NCBI GenBank assembly: GCA_016196065.1 | Contig: JACPYL010000015.1 | Span: 109,947-173,946, forward strand | Direction: 5' to 3' | Length of the DNA: 64,000 nt | Source of the DNA: Acidobacteriota bacterium | GTDB lineage: Bacteria; Acidobacteriota; Terriglobia; Terriglobales; Acidobacteriaceae | In this document: in pieces, positions 27,015 through 35,671 of the stretch | How positions within the stretch are numbered: the first letter of the stretch is position 1 | Layout of the letters: each line of letters opens with the position of its first letter | Made by a program: the position numbers and the translations under genes | Notes under the pieces: generated by a model | What the model saw: only the letters and a program-made list of their open reading frames with translations | Database searches by the model: none | What the model was told of the DNA's origin: nothing

Positions 27015-27360
27015 TTTTCACCCGTTGTTTGCAGCCGAGGACATTGGCCTGCGCAAAGATGCCAGTGTCGAACACGCGATCAAAGTATTCCTATGCATCG
27101 GCGAGGCAATAGCGTCGCGCTGGGTTCAAATGCCAAAGGGCGTTTTACTGCTGCAAGCAGTCCCAAACAGTCCTCAGTCTGGAGCGATCTATCTGTACGA
27201 CCGTGAACGGCAGATCTTCTATTTCGCGTGCTTCGACCAGGGGCACGACGACAGCCTGAGTGTCGAAGAGTTCGAACAGCTGGTGACCGAATACGACCTG
27301 GTGTCGTGGACGGCGAACCCTGCGCTGCTTCCGGCTTTCAATAAGGCAGCAAGAGCGTGA
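26989..27360 (+). CDS. hypothetical protein
   Basis: 123 residues, ATG at 26989 after AAGGAG. Contains 'YDRERQIFYFACFDQGHDD' and an acidic C-terminal helix ('LSVEEFEQLVTEYDL'). The compact alpha/beta look and position directly before the primase gene suggest an accessory of that operon; no family recognised. Confidence 0.6.
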   Translation: MFQSRGPVSFHPLFAAEDIGLRKDASVEHAIKVFLCIGEAIASRWVQMPKGVLLLQAVPNSPQSGAIYLYDRERQIFYFACFDQGHDDSLSVEEFEQLVTEYDLVSWTANPALLPAFNKAARA

Positions 27361-27379
27361 GCGCGAGCGAGGTGAAGTC

Positions 27380-28327
27380 ATGGAGAGACCAGGTCAGGCG
27401 AATCTGAGGCTGGCGGCACGGTATTTCAAATTGTTCGTCAACCGCTTGGCCTACACCGTACAGTCTCCAAAGCCGGACAGGAATGGCAAACACTATTACT
27501 ACCGCGCGAAGGACGGAAGACGGTTGTCGCTTGAGACGATCCATTCGCACCTCGATGGCCAGCTGACGATGGGCCTCTATGCGCTCAACCCGAAGACGCA
27601 ACGCTCCAAGTGGGTCGCCATTGACGCCGACTATGAGAACGCGCTGAACGATCTACTCAAGTTGCAATGGGAACTGAGCCAGGATGGGGTAGAGGCTGCG
27701 CTTGAGAAGTCGCGCCGTGGCGCTCATCTTTGGATCTTTGCCGCAAAGCCACTGCTGGCACGGCATTGCCGAATTTACATCCATAACCTCGCCCGGCGGC
27801 TGAAAGTCCCGGTGAAAGGAGGCGCAGGCCTAGCGGAAGGCATCGAAGTGTTCCCCCGCCAGGACGAACTGGAACCGCATGAATTCGGGAATGGGATCAG
27901 AGGGCCGCTTGGGATCCATCGTGCGATTAAAAGACGATATTGGTTTTATGGGGCCGATTACAAATTCGAGGCGCAGTTGGATTACCTGGAACGGCTTAAG
28001 AAAATCACGGAAGAGGAAATGGCGGCCTTCGTTGATGGCCTGGAGATGCCGCAGGAATTCCGGCCCAGACCTAAAGTTGAGCTGCCTCCCTACGATCCTA
28101 CGCGGCAGGAGTTTCGGATTCTCGATCACGTTCGGCCGGTGCGCAAACGTTCGGGCAATTATTGGGCACGATGCCCGTCCTGCGCTGAGCAGGGACGAGA
28201 TCTCGGCGGGGACAATCTGGCGGTTTCGGTCTGCGACCCGCGCAAGTACAAGTGCTGGGCGGGATGCACCAAAGAGATGATCCGCGCAGCAATAGGGCAA
28301 CCAATTCGAGTCAGGAGGGCCGGGTGA
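27380..28327 (+). CDS. archaeo-eukaryotic primase (TOTE type) with C-terminal zinc ribbon
   Basis: 315 residues. The primase core shows Asp82-x-Asp84 in 'WVAIDADYENA', 'SRRGAHLWIFA' with His116 (sxH-type motif), and 'EVFPRQDEL...GNGIRGPLG' beyond, the pattern of the AEP domain in TOTE conflict-system proteins. A zinc site follows near the C terminus: Cys265-x2-Cys268 ... Cys292-x3-Cys296 in 'YKCWAGC', like the CHC2 finger of DnaG. It should make primers or copy short stretches on single-stranded DNA, fitting its neighbours SSB and Rad52. The helicase and nuclease parts of a full TOTE protein are absent from this chain. Confidence 0.78.
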   Translation: MERPGQANLRLAARYFKLFVNRLAYTVQSPKPDRNGKHYYYRAKDGRRLSLETIHSHLDGQLTMGLYALNPKTQRSKWVAIDADYENALNDLLKLQWELSQDGVEAALEKSRRGAHLWIFAAKPLLARHCRIYIHNLARRLKVPVKGGAGLAEGIEVFPRQDELEPHEFGNGIRGPLGIHRAIKRRYWFYGADYKFEAQLDYLERLKKITEEEMAAFVDGLEMPQEFRPRPKVELPPYDPTRQEFRILDHVRPVRKRSGNYWARCPSCAEQGRDLGGDNLAVSVCDPRKYKCWAGCTKEMIRAAIGQPIRVRRAG

Positions 28328-28328
28328 A

Positions 28329-29039
28329 ATGAAGAATGTGGCGACAACTCAAAGTCATAAGGTGGATCACCGAGAGCTTTTGGCCCGACAGGGACTGCGT
28401 CTCCCGGTTGTCACCTTGAACCATCTCCGCAGCGCTGGCATTTACTGCCAGCCATCCATCTCGATTGAACACCAGCACCTGGCGAAGAAGTACGTCCTTC
28501 GTGGAGTCGAATCCGGCGGAGCCGTGGCCGAACTGGGAGCCTATTCGGGCTTTGTAGATGAGCAAGGCGCCGCGCTCTCCTGGCTGCAGCGCATCGACAG
28601 CATCGGTGTCAACGGCGTACACGCAATCGTGGTTGCCCCAGTGTTAGTGCGCGTACAGATGCTTCGGATTGAACGCACGTATGACCTACTCATCACGCGG
28701 CACAGCCTCGCAAATTCAACAAACCAGCAAACGCCACGGCTCGAGAGTTCAATTCTCTTCCATGGACGTAGAGGGAGCCTGGAGATGGAGCTTTGGGGGA
28801 AAGACGCAGCCTTCAGAGGCGGAGTCTGCCCCGTCTTCTACAGCCGGAGCGGAGAGCCAGTCACGTTGCCGCGCGAACTTCAAACCGCAGCGGCGCGACT
28901 GACAGCTGCGGTTGCGTGTACGGGTTGCCGGCACTGCCATCTCCTCGAACCGAAGCCCATCGCCGTGGACGCCGTAGATGATGTCGCTCCGCCCGCAGAG
29001 CGAACAACTCACGAGCGTGTTGATATCGGTGCTGCCTGA
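28329..29039 (+). CDS. hypothetical protein
   Basis: 236 residues, starting one base after the primase stop. 'LLARQGLRLPVVTLNHL' at the start and a possible metal pair 'CTGCRHCHLLEP' near the C terminus (Cys-x2-Cys-x2-Cys... type). No membrane segment. Operon position implies a link to primase/replication; no family recognised. Confidence 0.55.
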   Translation: MKNVATTQSHKVDHRELLARQGLRLPVVTLNHLRSAGIYCQPSISIEHQHLAKKYVLRGVESGGAVAELGAYSGFVDEQGAALSWLQRIDSIGVNGVHAIVVAPVLVRVQMLRIERTYDLLITRHSLANSTNQQTPRLESSILFHGRRGSLEMELWGKDAAFRGGVCPVFYSRSGEPVTLPRELQTAAARLTAAVACTGCRHCHLLEPKPIAVDAVDDVAPPAERTTHERVDIGAA

Positions 29040-29048
29040 CGTGTTGCG

Positions 29049-29267
29049 ATGAACGAACCGTTTGAAGCAAGTGATCTGCCGGAAATCGACGAGGTTTTTG
29101 CGGACCCCGCCGCATCTTTTTGGCTCAAAGCCTCTCTGCATTCGGCACTGTCTCGTGATCCAGTTGACGCCGCAAATGATTCGGAGATCCTAGCCCGACT
29201 GCTAGACCGGAGATGCCGAGAAATCATCGAGTCAGCGTGGAAGCATTCCACCCTTCCGCCGGCGTGA
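29049..29267 (+). CDS. small acidic hypothetical protein
   Basis: 72 residues, ATG, closely following the previous gene. Acidic and helical ('EASDLPEIDEVFADPAASF'). No recognised family. The next 219 bases to the SSB gene hold no gene I can support. Confidence 0.5.
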   Translation: MNEPFEASDLPEIDEVFADPAASFWLKASLHSALSRDPVDAANDSEILARLLDRRCREIIESAWKHSTLPPA

Positions 29268-29486
29268 AATCAGACTCTGCGATCCTCTCTGCTGAACCGT
29301 AGAAGGAGTACTCATCCTCCCGCTCTAAAGCGAGACCAGTCGCCCGTCCGTTTCCTCAATCAGACTTGAAGACCAATTTGCCAGGATCGGTAGAGGAAAG
29401 TTGAGCGTACTCCTGTCCCTCCCACTTCCCAGTGACCATGCCTTCTCGGGACATCCTCAGAAACCCTTACACGATTGGAGAAACAA

Positions 29487-29924
29487 ATGCCGAAAAGCAT
29501 AAACAAGGTAATCCTCGTCGGAAACGTAGGCGCAGATCCCGAAGTCAAGTACACGCCGAGTGGTGTCCCGGTTGGGAAATTCAGCCTTGCCACCAATGAA
29601 CGCTTCAAGAACAAAGGCGGTGAGTGGCAGGACAGGACAGAGTGGCACAACATTGTCGCCTGGCAGAGGCTCGCCGAGATCGTTGGCGAATATGTGTCCA
29701 AGGGCTCGAAAGTCTATATCGAGGGAAAGCTTCAGACCTCAAGCTGGGAGGACCGGCGGAGTGGCGAGAAGAAGTATCGGACGGAGATCGTGGCTCGCGA
29801 CCTCGTACTACTGGGCTTGCGAGAGAACGGTAACTCGCAGCAGGAACCGGCCACCACCGGCGAACAGCGTGAGCCCGACCATGCCGCGTCGGGCGAAATC
29901 ACGGACGAAGATATCCCGTTCTAA
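29487..29924 (+). CDS. ssb: single-stranded DNA-binding protein
   Basis: 145 residues, ATG 29487 preceded by GGAG. OB-fold sequence typical of bacterial SSB: 'INKVILVGNVGADPEVKY', 'FSLATNERFKN', 'EWHNIVAWQRLAEI', 'SKVYIEGKLQT', and the acidic tip 'DEDIPF' that binds partner proteins. A conjugative element's own SSB protects the strand entering a recipient. It lies with the primase and the Rad52-like gene. Confidence 0.95.
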   Translation: MPKSINKVILVGNVGADPEVKYTPSGVPVGKFSLATNERFKNKGGEWQDRTEWHNIVAWQRLAEIVGEYVSKGSKVYIEGKLQTSSWEDRRSGEKKYRTEIVARDLVLLGLRENGNSQQEPATTGEQREPDHAASGEITDEDIPF

Positions 29925-29977
29925 GACGGACGTACCAGAATCAGGCAGTTCAGAAACAGACCGAACAGGAGAGAGTC

Positions 29978-31015
29978 ATGAGCCCTGCAAATGGACGCGC
30001 AAATGGCGCTGCAGTCAGTCAGCCCAGTCAAACCACAGGACCTCTTGCGGCGGCAGACGTACTCGACGTGCCCGCGACGTCACCACCTGCCTCTCAGAAG
30101 GTCCAAGAACTGTTCAAAGAATTGGCAGTCCCGTTCGACCCCTCAGTGATCGAGTGGCGTGTCACCAATACCATGAAAGACAAGCTCCGTGGCCAGGTGA
30201 TCCCTTATGCAGATCAGAGAGCGTACACCGACCGCCTCAACGCTCTGGTTACTCCTGCGGGCTGGACGCGGAAATACGCCATCCATACCAGCGCAAACTT
30301 CGAGCGAGGCAAGGACCAAAGGATCGTCGCTAAGATCCTGGTGACATGCGAGCTGACGATCTTTGGTCTCGGCTCCCACTCGGCGACAGGAGAGGAGTGG
30401 GCGGATGACGACAATGCGGGTACGAGCGCCGAAGCGCAGGCTTTCAAGCGGGCTTGCTCCTGCTTTGGCCTGGGTCGGTATCTGTACCACTTCTCGGGAG
30501 TGTGGGTCGACCTCGACGCGCGAAAGCGACCCCAGAGAATTCCCAGGCTGTTCGGCTGGGCAACTCCGCAAGGCTGGCGGCAGGGTTTGAAGCCTGGCCA
30601 GGCGGGCGATACCACGTTGTCGAATCCCGCCCCGAGAGGGGATTTCGGTGGAGAGGTAGCCTCGCAGGGGCAGGACGTAAACCTCGAAGAATCGGGCGCG
30701 TTGATTCGCCAGATTGAAGCGATGGCAGAACCATTAGGCAGAAGGCTGTATCGCGGGCTATTGAAGACCGTTGCCAGAGTCTGGAATCCAACAGAGATAC
30801 ACGAGGCCGACGTTCTGCGAAAGGTGTTGGAACAAATGCAGGCGGCTGAACGGGGCTTGCGAAGACTGGACGCTGCGCTGAACAGCGTTGAGCCGGGAAC
30901 ACTGGTTCCCATTCTGCGCTCCTTGCGCCTCAATTCGCTCGACCAAGTGGACAGTCTGGAGACTCTCAAGGGAGTCGTGCTCGAAGCCGAACGAGTGGCT
31001 GAAAGCACCCACTGA
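29978..31015 (+). CDS. Rad52/Rad22-like single-strand annealing protein
   Basis: 345 residues, AGGAGAG upstream. Residues ~45-200 match the Rad52 annealing domain: 'VQELFKELAVPFDPSVIEW', 'AYTDRLNALVTPAGWTRKY', 'EEWADDDNAGTSAEAQAFK' and 'RACSCFGLGRYLYHF'. The C-terminal part is helical and not recognised. Such proteins anneal complementary single strands and support recombination or repair of incoming DNA. The partner SSB is encoded just upstream. Confidence 0.85.
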   Translation: MSPANGRANGAAVSQPSQTTGPLAAADVLDVPATSPPASQKVQELFKELAVPFDPSVIEWRVTNTMKDKLRGQVIPYADQRAYTDRLNALVTPAGWTRKYAIHTSANFERGKDQRIVAKILVTCELTIFGLGSHSATGEEWADDDNAGTSAEAQAFKRACSCFGLGRYLYHFSGVWVDLDARKRPQRIPRLFGWATPQGWRQGLKPGQAGDTTLSNPAPRGDFGGEVASQGQDVNLEESGALIRQIEAMAEPLGRRLYRGLLKTVARVWNPTEIHEADVLRKVLEQMQAAERGLRRLDAALNSVEPGTLVPILRSLRLNSLDQVDSLETLKGVVLEAERVAESTH

Positions 31016-31149
31016 ACCCGAGCGCCGCCCTATTTCGTGCCTACCACAACACCTTTTCTATCAATGAGATAAACAGTCATCCTTTAATAGGAGGATCCTT
31101 ATTGACGGATGAGGGGCAGCACCCAAAATGGGAGAGTGGGACTGCAAAT

Positions 31150-31170
31150 ATATAACATAAAATGTTATAT
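31150..31170. promoter_or_regulatory. perfect palindrome, probable operator
   Basis: ATATAACAT-AAA-ATGTTATAT is a perfect inverted repeat with 9-base arms, 34 bases before the ATG of the XRE-type regulator. AT-rich palindromes here usually bind the regulator encoded next to them, so autoregulation of the two-gene module is likely. Confidence 0.7.
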
Positions 31171-31203
31171 TACCAATAGCGCTTCGAGAGGAAGAGAATC
31201 CGT

Positions 31204-31899
31204 ATGAATGGTGACATGTTGAAAGAGGCACGCGTGGGGAAGAACTGGACTCAAGAGCAGGCTGCCGTTGCGCTTGATGTCACCCAAGCCTATTTGTCGA
31301 TGATGGAGAAAGGGCGTCGTCCTCTGTCCGAACGATTCGTAGGTAAGGCTCTCAAGGTGCTGAATCTGCCGGCTACGGCGCTGCCGCTGCGATCCGAGGA
31401 AGTGACGATTCCATTGCCTGCCCGGAAGCGCGATTTCGGCGTGGAACTGGGGGCTCTCGGTTATCCGGGGTTCTCCTACCTACGGTCGAAAGCGCGACGG
31501 AACCCGGCACAAGTGCTGCTGGAAGCACTGAACCAATCAAACCTCGATGCCCGGGTTGCCGAGGCCCTTCCGTGGCTGGCCCTCACCTACGTTGACATGG
31601 ACTGGGATTGGCTGGTTCGCAACGCTAAGGTACGTGACCGGCAAAACCGATTGGGATTTGCCGTCTCTCTGGCGAGCGAAGTGGCACAAAACAAGCGCGA
31701 CAGCCAACGAGACAAGAAGCTCCGGCAACACCTGGAAGTCTTGGAGAGCTCCCGACTTGTGCGCGAAGATACGTTCTGCCACGACTCGATGACCCACGCT
31801 GAAAGAGTGTGGCTGCGTGAACATCGCTCGGTCGCCGCAGCATACTGGAATCTCCTGACCGACATGAAGGGAGAACACCTTGCCTACGCATCCAAATAA
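31204..31899 (+). CDS. XRE-family regulator, probable antitoxin
   Basis: 231 residues. An N-terminal Cro/C1 helix-turn-helix ('KNWTQEQAAVALDVTQAYL', 'SMMEKGRRPLSERFVGKAL') is followed by a ~170-residue helical domain that I do not recognise. The gene overlaps a nucleotidyltransferase-like gene by 20 bases and has a palindromic operator upstream; together they look like an AbiE- or MenAT-type toxin-antitoxin pair. Confidence 0.72.
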   Translation: MNGDMLKEARVGKNWTQEQAAVALDVTQAYLSMMEKGRRPLSERFVGKALKVLNLPATALPLRSEEVTIPLPARKRDFGVELGALGYPGFSYLRSKARRNPAQVLLEALNQSNLDARVAEALPWLALTYVDMDWDWLVRNAKVRDRQNRLGFAVSLASEVAQNKRDSQRDKKLRQHLEVLESSRLVREDTFCHDSMTHAERVWLREHRSVAAAYWNLLTDMKGEHLAYASK

Positions 31900-32437
31900 A
31901 GGCATTCCGGAACCATGGCTTTCCTTCCTGCGCGAATTGGATTCGGCCGTGCGCGAGGACGTTAGGCTGGACTGCATGGGAGGTTTTGTCGTCACCATGG
32001 TGTACGGCTTTTCGCGACCAACGGCAGACCTGGACGTCTTGGAAATTGCACCGAGGGATGCTGGCCGAGCCCTGCTAGAACTCGGTATGCAGGGCGGTGC
32101 GCTACACAAGAAGTACAAGGTTTATCTTGACCACGTGGGCGTGGCCCATGTGCCGGAAAACTACGAGGACCGGCTGACCGGGATATTCCCTAAAGTCTTC
32201 AAGCATCTTCGACTCTTCGCTCTGGATCCCTACGACCTTGCATTGTCAAAGCTGGAACGCAATATCCAGCGCGACCGCGATGATGTAAAGCACTTGGCGC
32301 GAACCGTCCCGCTTGACCTGGAAGTGCTGAAAGAGCGATATCAGAAGGAACTGCGTTGGCAACTCGGCAATCCCGAGCGCGAAGACCTTACTATCCGCCT
32401 GTGGATTGAGGCCATTGAAGAAGAGAGAGCCCAGTAG
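31880..32437 (+). CDS. nucleotidyltransferase-like protein (DUF6036/AbiEii type), probable toxin
   Basis: 185 residues, TTG start inside the end of the regulator gene with GGGAG upstream. The N-terminal half has 'CMGGFVVTMVYGFSRPTAD' followed by LDV, the glycine and T-x-D-hD metal motif of minimal nucleotidyltransferases; 'DPYDLALSKLERNIQRDRD' matches the helical part of the DUF6036/AbiEii group. Such enzymes modify tRNA or proteins in toxin-antitoxin and abortive-infection systems. Substrate unknown here. Confidence 0.7.
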   Translation: MPTHPNKGIPEPWLSFLRELDSAVREDVRLDCMGGFVVTMVYGFSRPTADLDVLEIAPRDAGRALLELGMQGGALHKKYKVYLDHVGVAHVPENYEDRLTGIFPKVFKHLRLFALDPYDLALSKLERNIQRDRDDVKHLARTVPLDLEVLKERYQKELRWQLGNPEREDLTIRLWIEAIEEERAQ

Positions 32438-32569
32438 TTAGCGTTCTTGAGAATTGCTGCGCCATAGCAGGCACCCCGGACCCGCCTTAGTTTTCCGCGC
32501 GTAGCCACGTTTTTGTATTCCATCCCCGTTCTCCCTAACTACTCACAGTCAAACCTTGAGGAGGTGCTT

Positions 32570-33430
32570 GTGGAGACCTGCATCTCCGCAGTCCAACACG
32601 TGCGTCCACTGCGCGGGGGAGCACAATCTCATTTGCTACGAGCTTCTGACGACAATTGGTATGTCACCAAGTTCCAGAACAATCCTCAACACATCCGAGT
32701 GCTTGCCAACGAAATGCTCGCGACACGGTTGGGTTTGACACTCGGTCTGCCCATGCCTCGAGTAGAAGTCATCGAGGTATCCGACTGGCTGATCGAGAAC
32801 ACAGAAGACCTGCGAATCCAGCTTGGTGGTCAGAGGATTCCGTGCCGGAGTGGCAAGCAACTGGGATCGCTGTACGTGGGCTCGCCCGGCATGACATTGG
32901 ATTACTTGCCGCAAGAACTTCTGACGCGGGCCAGCAATGTGGCAGACTTCGCCCGAGCGCTCGTCCTGGACAAGTGGGTTTGCAACGCGGATGGACGGCA
33001 AGCAGTCTACGTTCGTAAAAAGGCGCGCAGCCGACGATACAGCGCGACATTCATTGACCAGGGCTATTGCTTTAATGCCGGCGAGTGGACATTTCCTGAC
33101 TATCCATTGAGAGGAGTGTTCGCGAACAACTGCGTGTACGAAGATGTTACAGGATGGGATGCCTTCGAACCGGCCTTGACCAGAGCAGAAGAGATGGACT
33201 CAGACATCATTTGGCGGTGTGCGGTCGACATTCCGGAAGAGTGGTACGAAGGAGATCGAGACGGGCTGCTTCGGTTGGTGGAGGCGCTCTATCATCGTCG
33301 GGCTACGATTCGGCAACTCATCAGCAAGTTTCGTGAATCCATGCGGAACCCGTTTCCAAACTGGGCAGATTCGCCGACACCCATTGACTGGTCTGCCGAA
33401 AGGCGGGACGAAGCTGTCGAAATTGGGTAG
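32570..33430 (+). CDS. HipA-like kinase family protein
   Basis: 286 residues from GTG 32570, preceded by GAGGAGG; the frame is open further upstream but without signals. 'LRGGAQSHLLRASDDNWYV' followed by a Lys ('TKFQNNP'), 'ALVLDKWVCNADGRQAVY' (catalytic-loop-like Asp/Asn) and 'ATFIDQGYCFN' (metal-binding Asp) fit the HipA-like kinase fold. HipA kinases act as growth-arresting toxins, but the stand-alone branch has no assigned target. No HipB-like partner is adjacent. Confidence 0.65.
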   Translation: METCISAVQHVRPLRGGAQSHLLRASDDNWYVTKFQNNPQHIRVLANEMLATRLGLTLGLPMPRVEVIEVSDWLIENTEDLRIQLGGQRIPCRSGKQLGSLYVGSPGMTLDYLPQELLTRASNVADFARALVLDKWVCNADGRQAVYVRKKARSRRYSATFIDQGYCFNAGEWTFPDYPLRGVFANNCVYEDVTGWDAFEPALTRAEEMDSDIIWRCAVDIPEEWYEGDRDGLLRLVEALYHRRATIRQLISKFRESMRNPFPNWADSPTPIDWSAERRDEAVEIG

Positions 33431-33445
33431 GATAGGGAAAACTTC

Positions 33446-34018
33446 ATGGAGCTTTACATTATTGCGGGGCCGAACGGTGTCGGCAAAACCACGTTCGCGC
33501 GGGAGTTTCTTCCTGATTACGCGGAGTGCAAGAACTTCGTCAATGCGGATTTAATCGCGCAAGGAATGGCGCCATTTTCTCCCGAGACTGCCGCCTTGCG
33601 AGCGGGGAGGATGATGCTCAACGAGGTCCAGTCGTTTGCCAAGCAGAGAGTGCCCTTTGCCTTCGAAACGACACTTTCCGGACGCAGCTATATGGGCTTC
33701 CTTCGGCGTCTGAAGGCCCAAGGGTATGAAGTGCATCTTTTCTTCCTGTGGGTCAAGAGTGTTGATCTCGCGTTGTCGAGAGTCAGAGAGAGAGTTTTGA
33801 GAGGCGGGCATGATGTGCCAGAAACAGTGATCCGTCGCCGTTTCGATCGCTCAATTCGAAACTTCCTGCTTCACTATCGCCAGCTGGCACACGTTTGGAC
33901 CCTGTTTGATAACTCTGGCAACAGCCCCACGGTGGTTGCGTTTGAGAACAAGACAGGGCTCCGTATAATAGAAGCTGATGTCTACGGTGAGTTGGTGGAG
34001 CGCTACGGGTCAATATGA
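33446..34018 (+). CDS. zeta-toxin-like P-loop kinase
   Basis: 190 residues. P-loop 'IIAGPNGVGKTTFA' at residues 5-18, then 'NADLIAQGMAPFSPE' and 'PFAFETTLSGRSY', which are the substrate-pocket motifs of zeta toxins (UDP-sugar kinases); a basic lid 'GGHDVPETVIRRRFDRS' follows. The stop overlaps the start of a 65-residue gene, typical of a toxin-antitoxin pair with the toxin first. Confidence 0.8.
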   Translation: MELYIIAGPNGVGKTTFAREFLPDYAECKNFVNADLIAQGMAPFSPETAALRAGRMMLNEVQSFAKQRVPFAFETTLSGRSYMGFLRRLKAQGYEVHLFFLWVKSVDLALSRVRERVLRGGHDVPETVIRRRFDRSIRNFLLHYRQLAHVWTLFDNSGNSPTVVAFENKTGLRIIEADVYGELVERYGSI

Positions 34019-34212
34019 GTAAGCCTTCAAGAGACGTGCTGCGGTTACCCTTGGAGAAGCGTGCAGAAATCGCGTTCAAAGTGGCTGTGGCGAAAGCCAT
34101 CGACGAACACGCCCGCCTCGGATTTCCGATCTATATCTGGCGCGACGGCAAAGTGGTGGAAGTGTCCGCCGACGAGGTTCTCAAACTGTCCAGGTCGGCT
34201 CAGGCCAAATGA
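34015..34212 (+). CDS. small partner of zeta-like toxin, putative antitoxin
   Basis: 65 residues, ATGA overlap with the kinase gene. An amphipathic helix ('LEKRAEIAFKVAVAKAIDEH') and a short beta hairpin ('PIYIWRDGKVVEVS'). Size and overlap fit the small protein found beside stand-alone zeta-type kinases. Confidence 0.65.
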   Translation: MSKPSRDVLRLPLEKRAEIAFKVAVAKAIDEHARLGFPIYIWRDGKVVEVSADEVLKLSRSAQAK

Positions 34213-34315
34213 GATCAACATCCTCACCTCTAAGCTCTTCGTTCGTAGGGACGTTAGCGCGGGCTTGATCCCGACGCCCCCTGAGGCTAAACTTCAGTTC
34301 TCCGGAGGGAATTCA

Positions 34316-34501
34316 ATGAATCGCACTTTTGAAGCCAATCGTTACGAACTTCCTCTATCGAAACAGCACGAGTCCAGGATGCAACACCTCCGGTACGAAC
34401 AGAAGTCCGAGGGTCACCGCTTGGAGGTCCTGAAGAAAGTTTTGCAAGCGAAGCTGCACGCTGACCCGAAGCAATCCCAGGAAGTTCAAACCGCCGCCTA
34501 A
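34316..34501 (+). CDS. 61-residue hypothetical protein
   Basis: ATG 34316 with GGAGGGA seven bases upstream. A highly charged helical peptide ('SKQHESRMQHLRYEQKSEGH', 'LEVLKKVLQAKLHADPK'). No family recognised. The strong translation signal supports it as a gene. Confidence 0.5.
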   Translation: MNRTFEANRYELPLSKQHESRMQHLRYEQKSEGHRLEVLKKVLQAKLHADPKQSQEVQTAA

Positions 34502-34633
34502 CTTCGGTCGCCAAGCTCCGATTCATCAATTCCAGCGTAGTGTGGTGCGGCACGGCGAGTTGTCGTGCACACTTTCCCTTGATACTGCCTCCTGCCGTTT
34601 CTCCAACAACATTCCCGCTGAGGAGGTCTACCT

Positions 34634-35671
34634 ATGCGTCCTCATGGCCAAACCAAGCTTGGCTTTTTCCCTCTCCCGATAACTGAGGCAAAGCGACTGA
34701 AGAATTGGCTGACCTTCCCGGAGCGATTCTCGGCACTTGATCCGTGCGTCGGCGATGGCGTGGCATTCGCTCACTTGCTTCAGGACGTGGCCTGCAACCG
34801 TTACGGAATAGAGGTTGACGCCAATCGAGCAGAACAAGCGAAAGCCCTCGGAGTCGAAACCCTGCAAGCTGACACGATGGATGTCCGCTGCCCGCCGGAA
34901 GCAGTGTCCGTGCTCTACCTCAACACTCCGTACGACTGGGAGGCCGGGGAGAGCCACAATCAGAGATTGGAATCCGTCTTCTTGGAGCATACCTATCGTT
35001 GGCTCAAAGTCGGCGGAGTCCTGCTATTTGTGATTCCCCAGATGCGATTAGCAAAATGCGCCCGATTGCTGAGCGAATACTTCACCGACTTGAGAGTGTT
35101 CCGGCTCACTGAACCGGCTTGCGTGCAATTCAAGCAAATCGTTGTCATAGCCACCCGCCGCAAACGACATGCCCGCCTTTCAGACACTGCCTTATTGGAT
35201 GGCGTGCGATACCTCGAAGCGCTTTCAACAAGAGCCGATCTAGAGCCCTTGGGAGATGCTGTTGATGTTCGTTACGAGGTTCCTGCCTCCGAACGCGTGG
35301 TACTGACCAACATGGGGATTCCGTTGGACGAAGTGGAAGATCTGCTGCTGGAATCGTCGGCCTACCGACAGGCCGGCCGTGTATTGCTTCCCAAACTGGG
35401 AGAGGTCAAAGGGCGACCGCTCACACCGCTGCATGGGGGGCATGTTGGGCTGCTGTGTACCGCGGGAATGCTCAATGGAATATTCGGCGATGGCGAAGAG
35501 CGTCACATCGCCCACTGGCGGTCGGTCAAGTTCACCGACCATTGGGAAGAAGAGCAAGAAGATGGAACCAGAATTCTCCATGATCGGGAACGGTTTTCTC
35601 ACGAACTGACACTGGTGTTTGCCAACGGCAAGACACAGATTCTCACGCACGAGAAGAAGGAGTCCGAATGA
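34634..35671 (+). CDS. DUF6094-type SAM-dependent methyltransferase
   Basis: 345 residues, GAGGAGG upstream. Class I methyltransferase motifs: SAM-binding 'ALDPCVGDGVAFAHLL', acidic strand 'RYGIEVDANRAEQAKA', and the catalytic 'VLYLNTPYDWEAG' (an NPPY-type site with Thr in place of the first Pro). This resembles the DNA or RNA methylases (DUF6094) found beside SNF2 helicases in mobile elements. The next gene starts by ATGA overlap and the helicase follows, so the three form one unit. Confidence 0.75.
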   Translation: MRPHGQTKLGFFPLPITEAKRLKNWLTFPERFSALDPCVGDGVAFAHLLQDVACNRYGIEVDANRAEQAKALGVETLQADTMDVRCPPEAVSVLYLNTPYDWEAGESHNQRLESVFLEHTYRWLKVGGVLLFVIPQMRLAKCARLLSEYFTDLRVFRLTEPACVQFKQIVVIATRRKRHARLSDTALLDGVRYLEALSTRADLEPLGDAVDVRYEVPASERVVLTNMGIPLDEVEDLLLESSAYRQAGRVLLPKLGEVKGRPLTPLHGGHVGLLCTAGMLNGIFGDGEERHIAHWRSVKFTDHWEEEQEDGTRILHDRERFSHELTLVFANGKTQILTHEKKESE

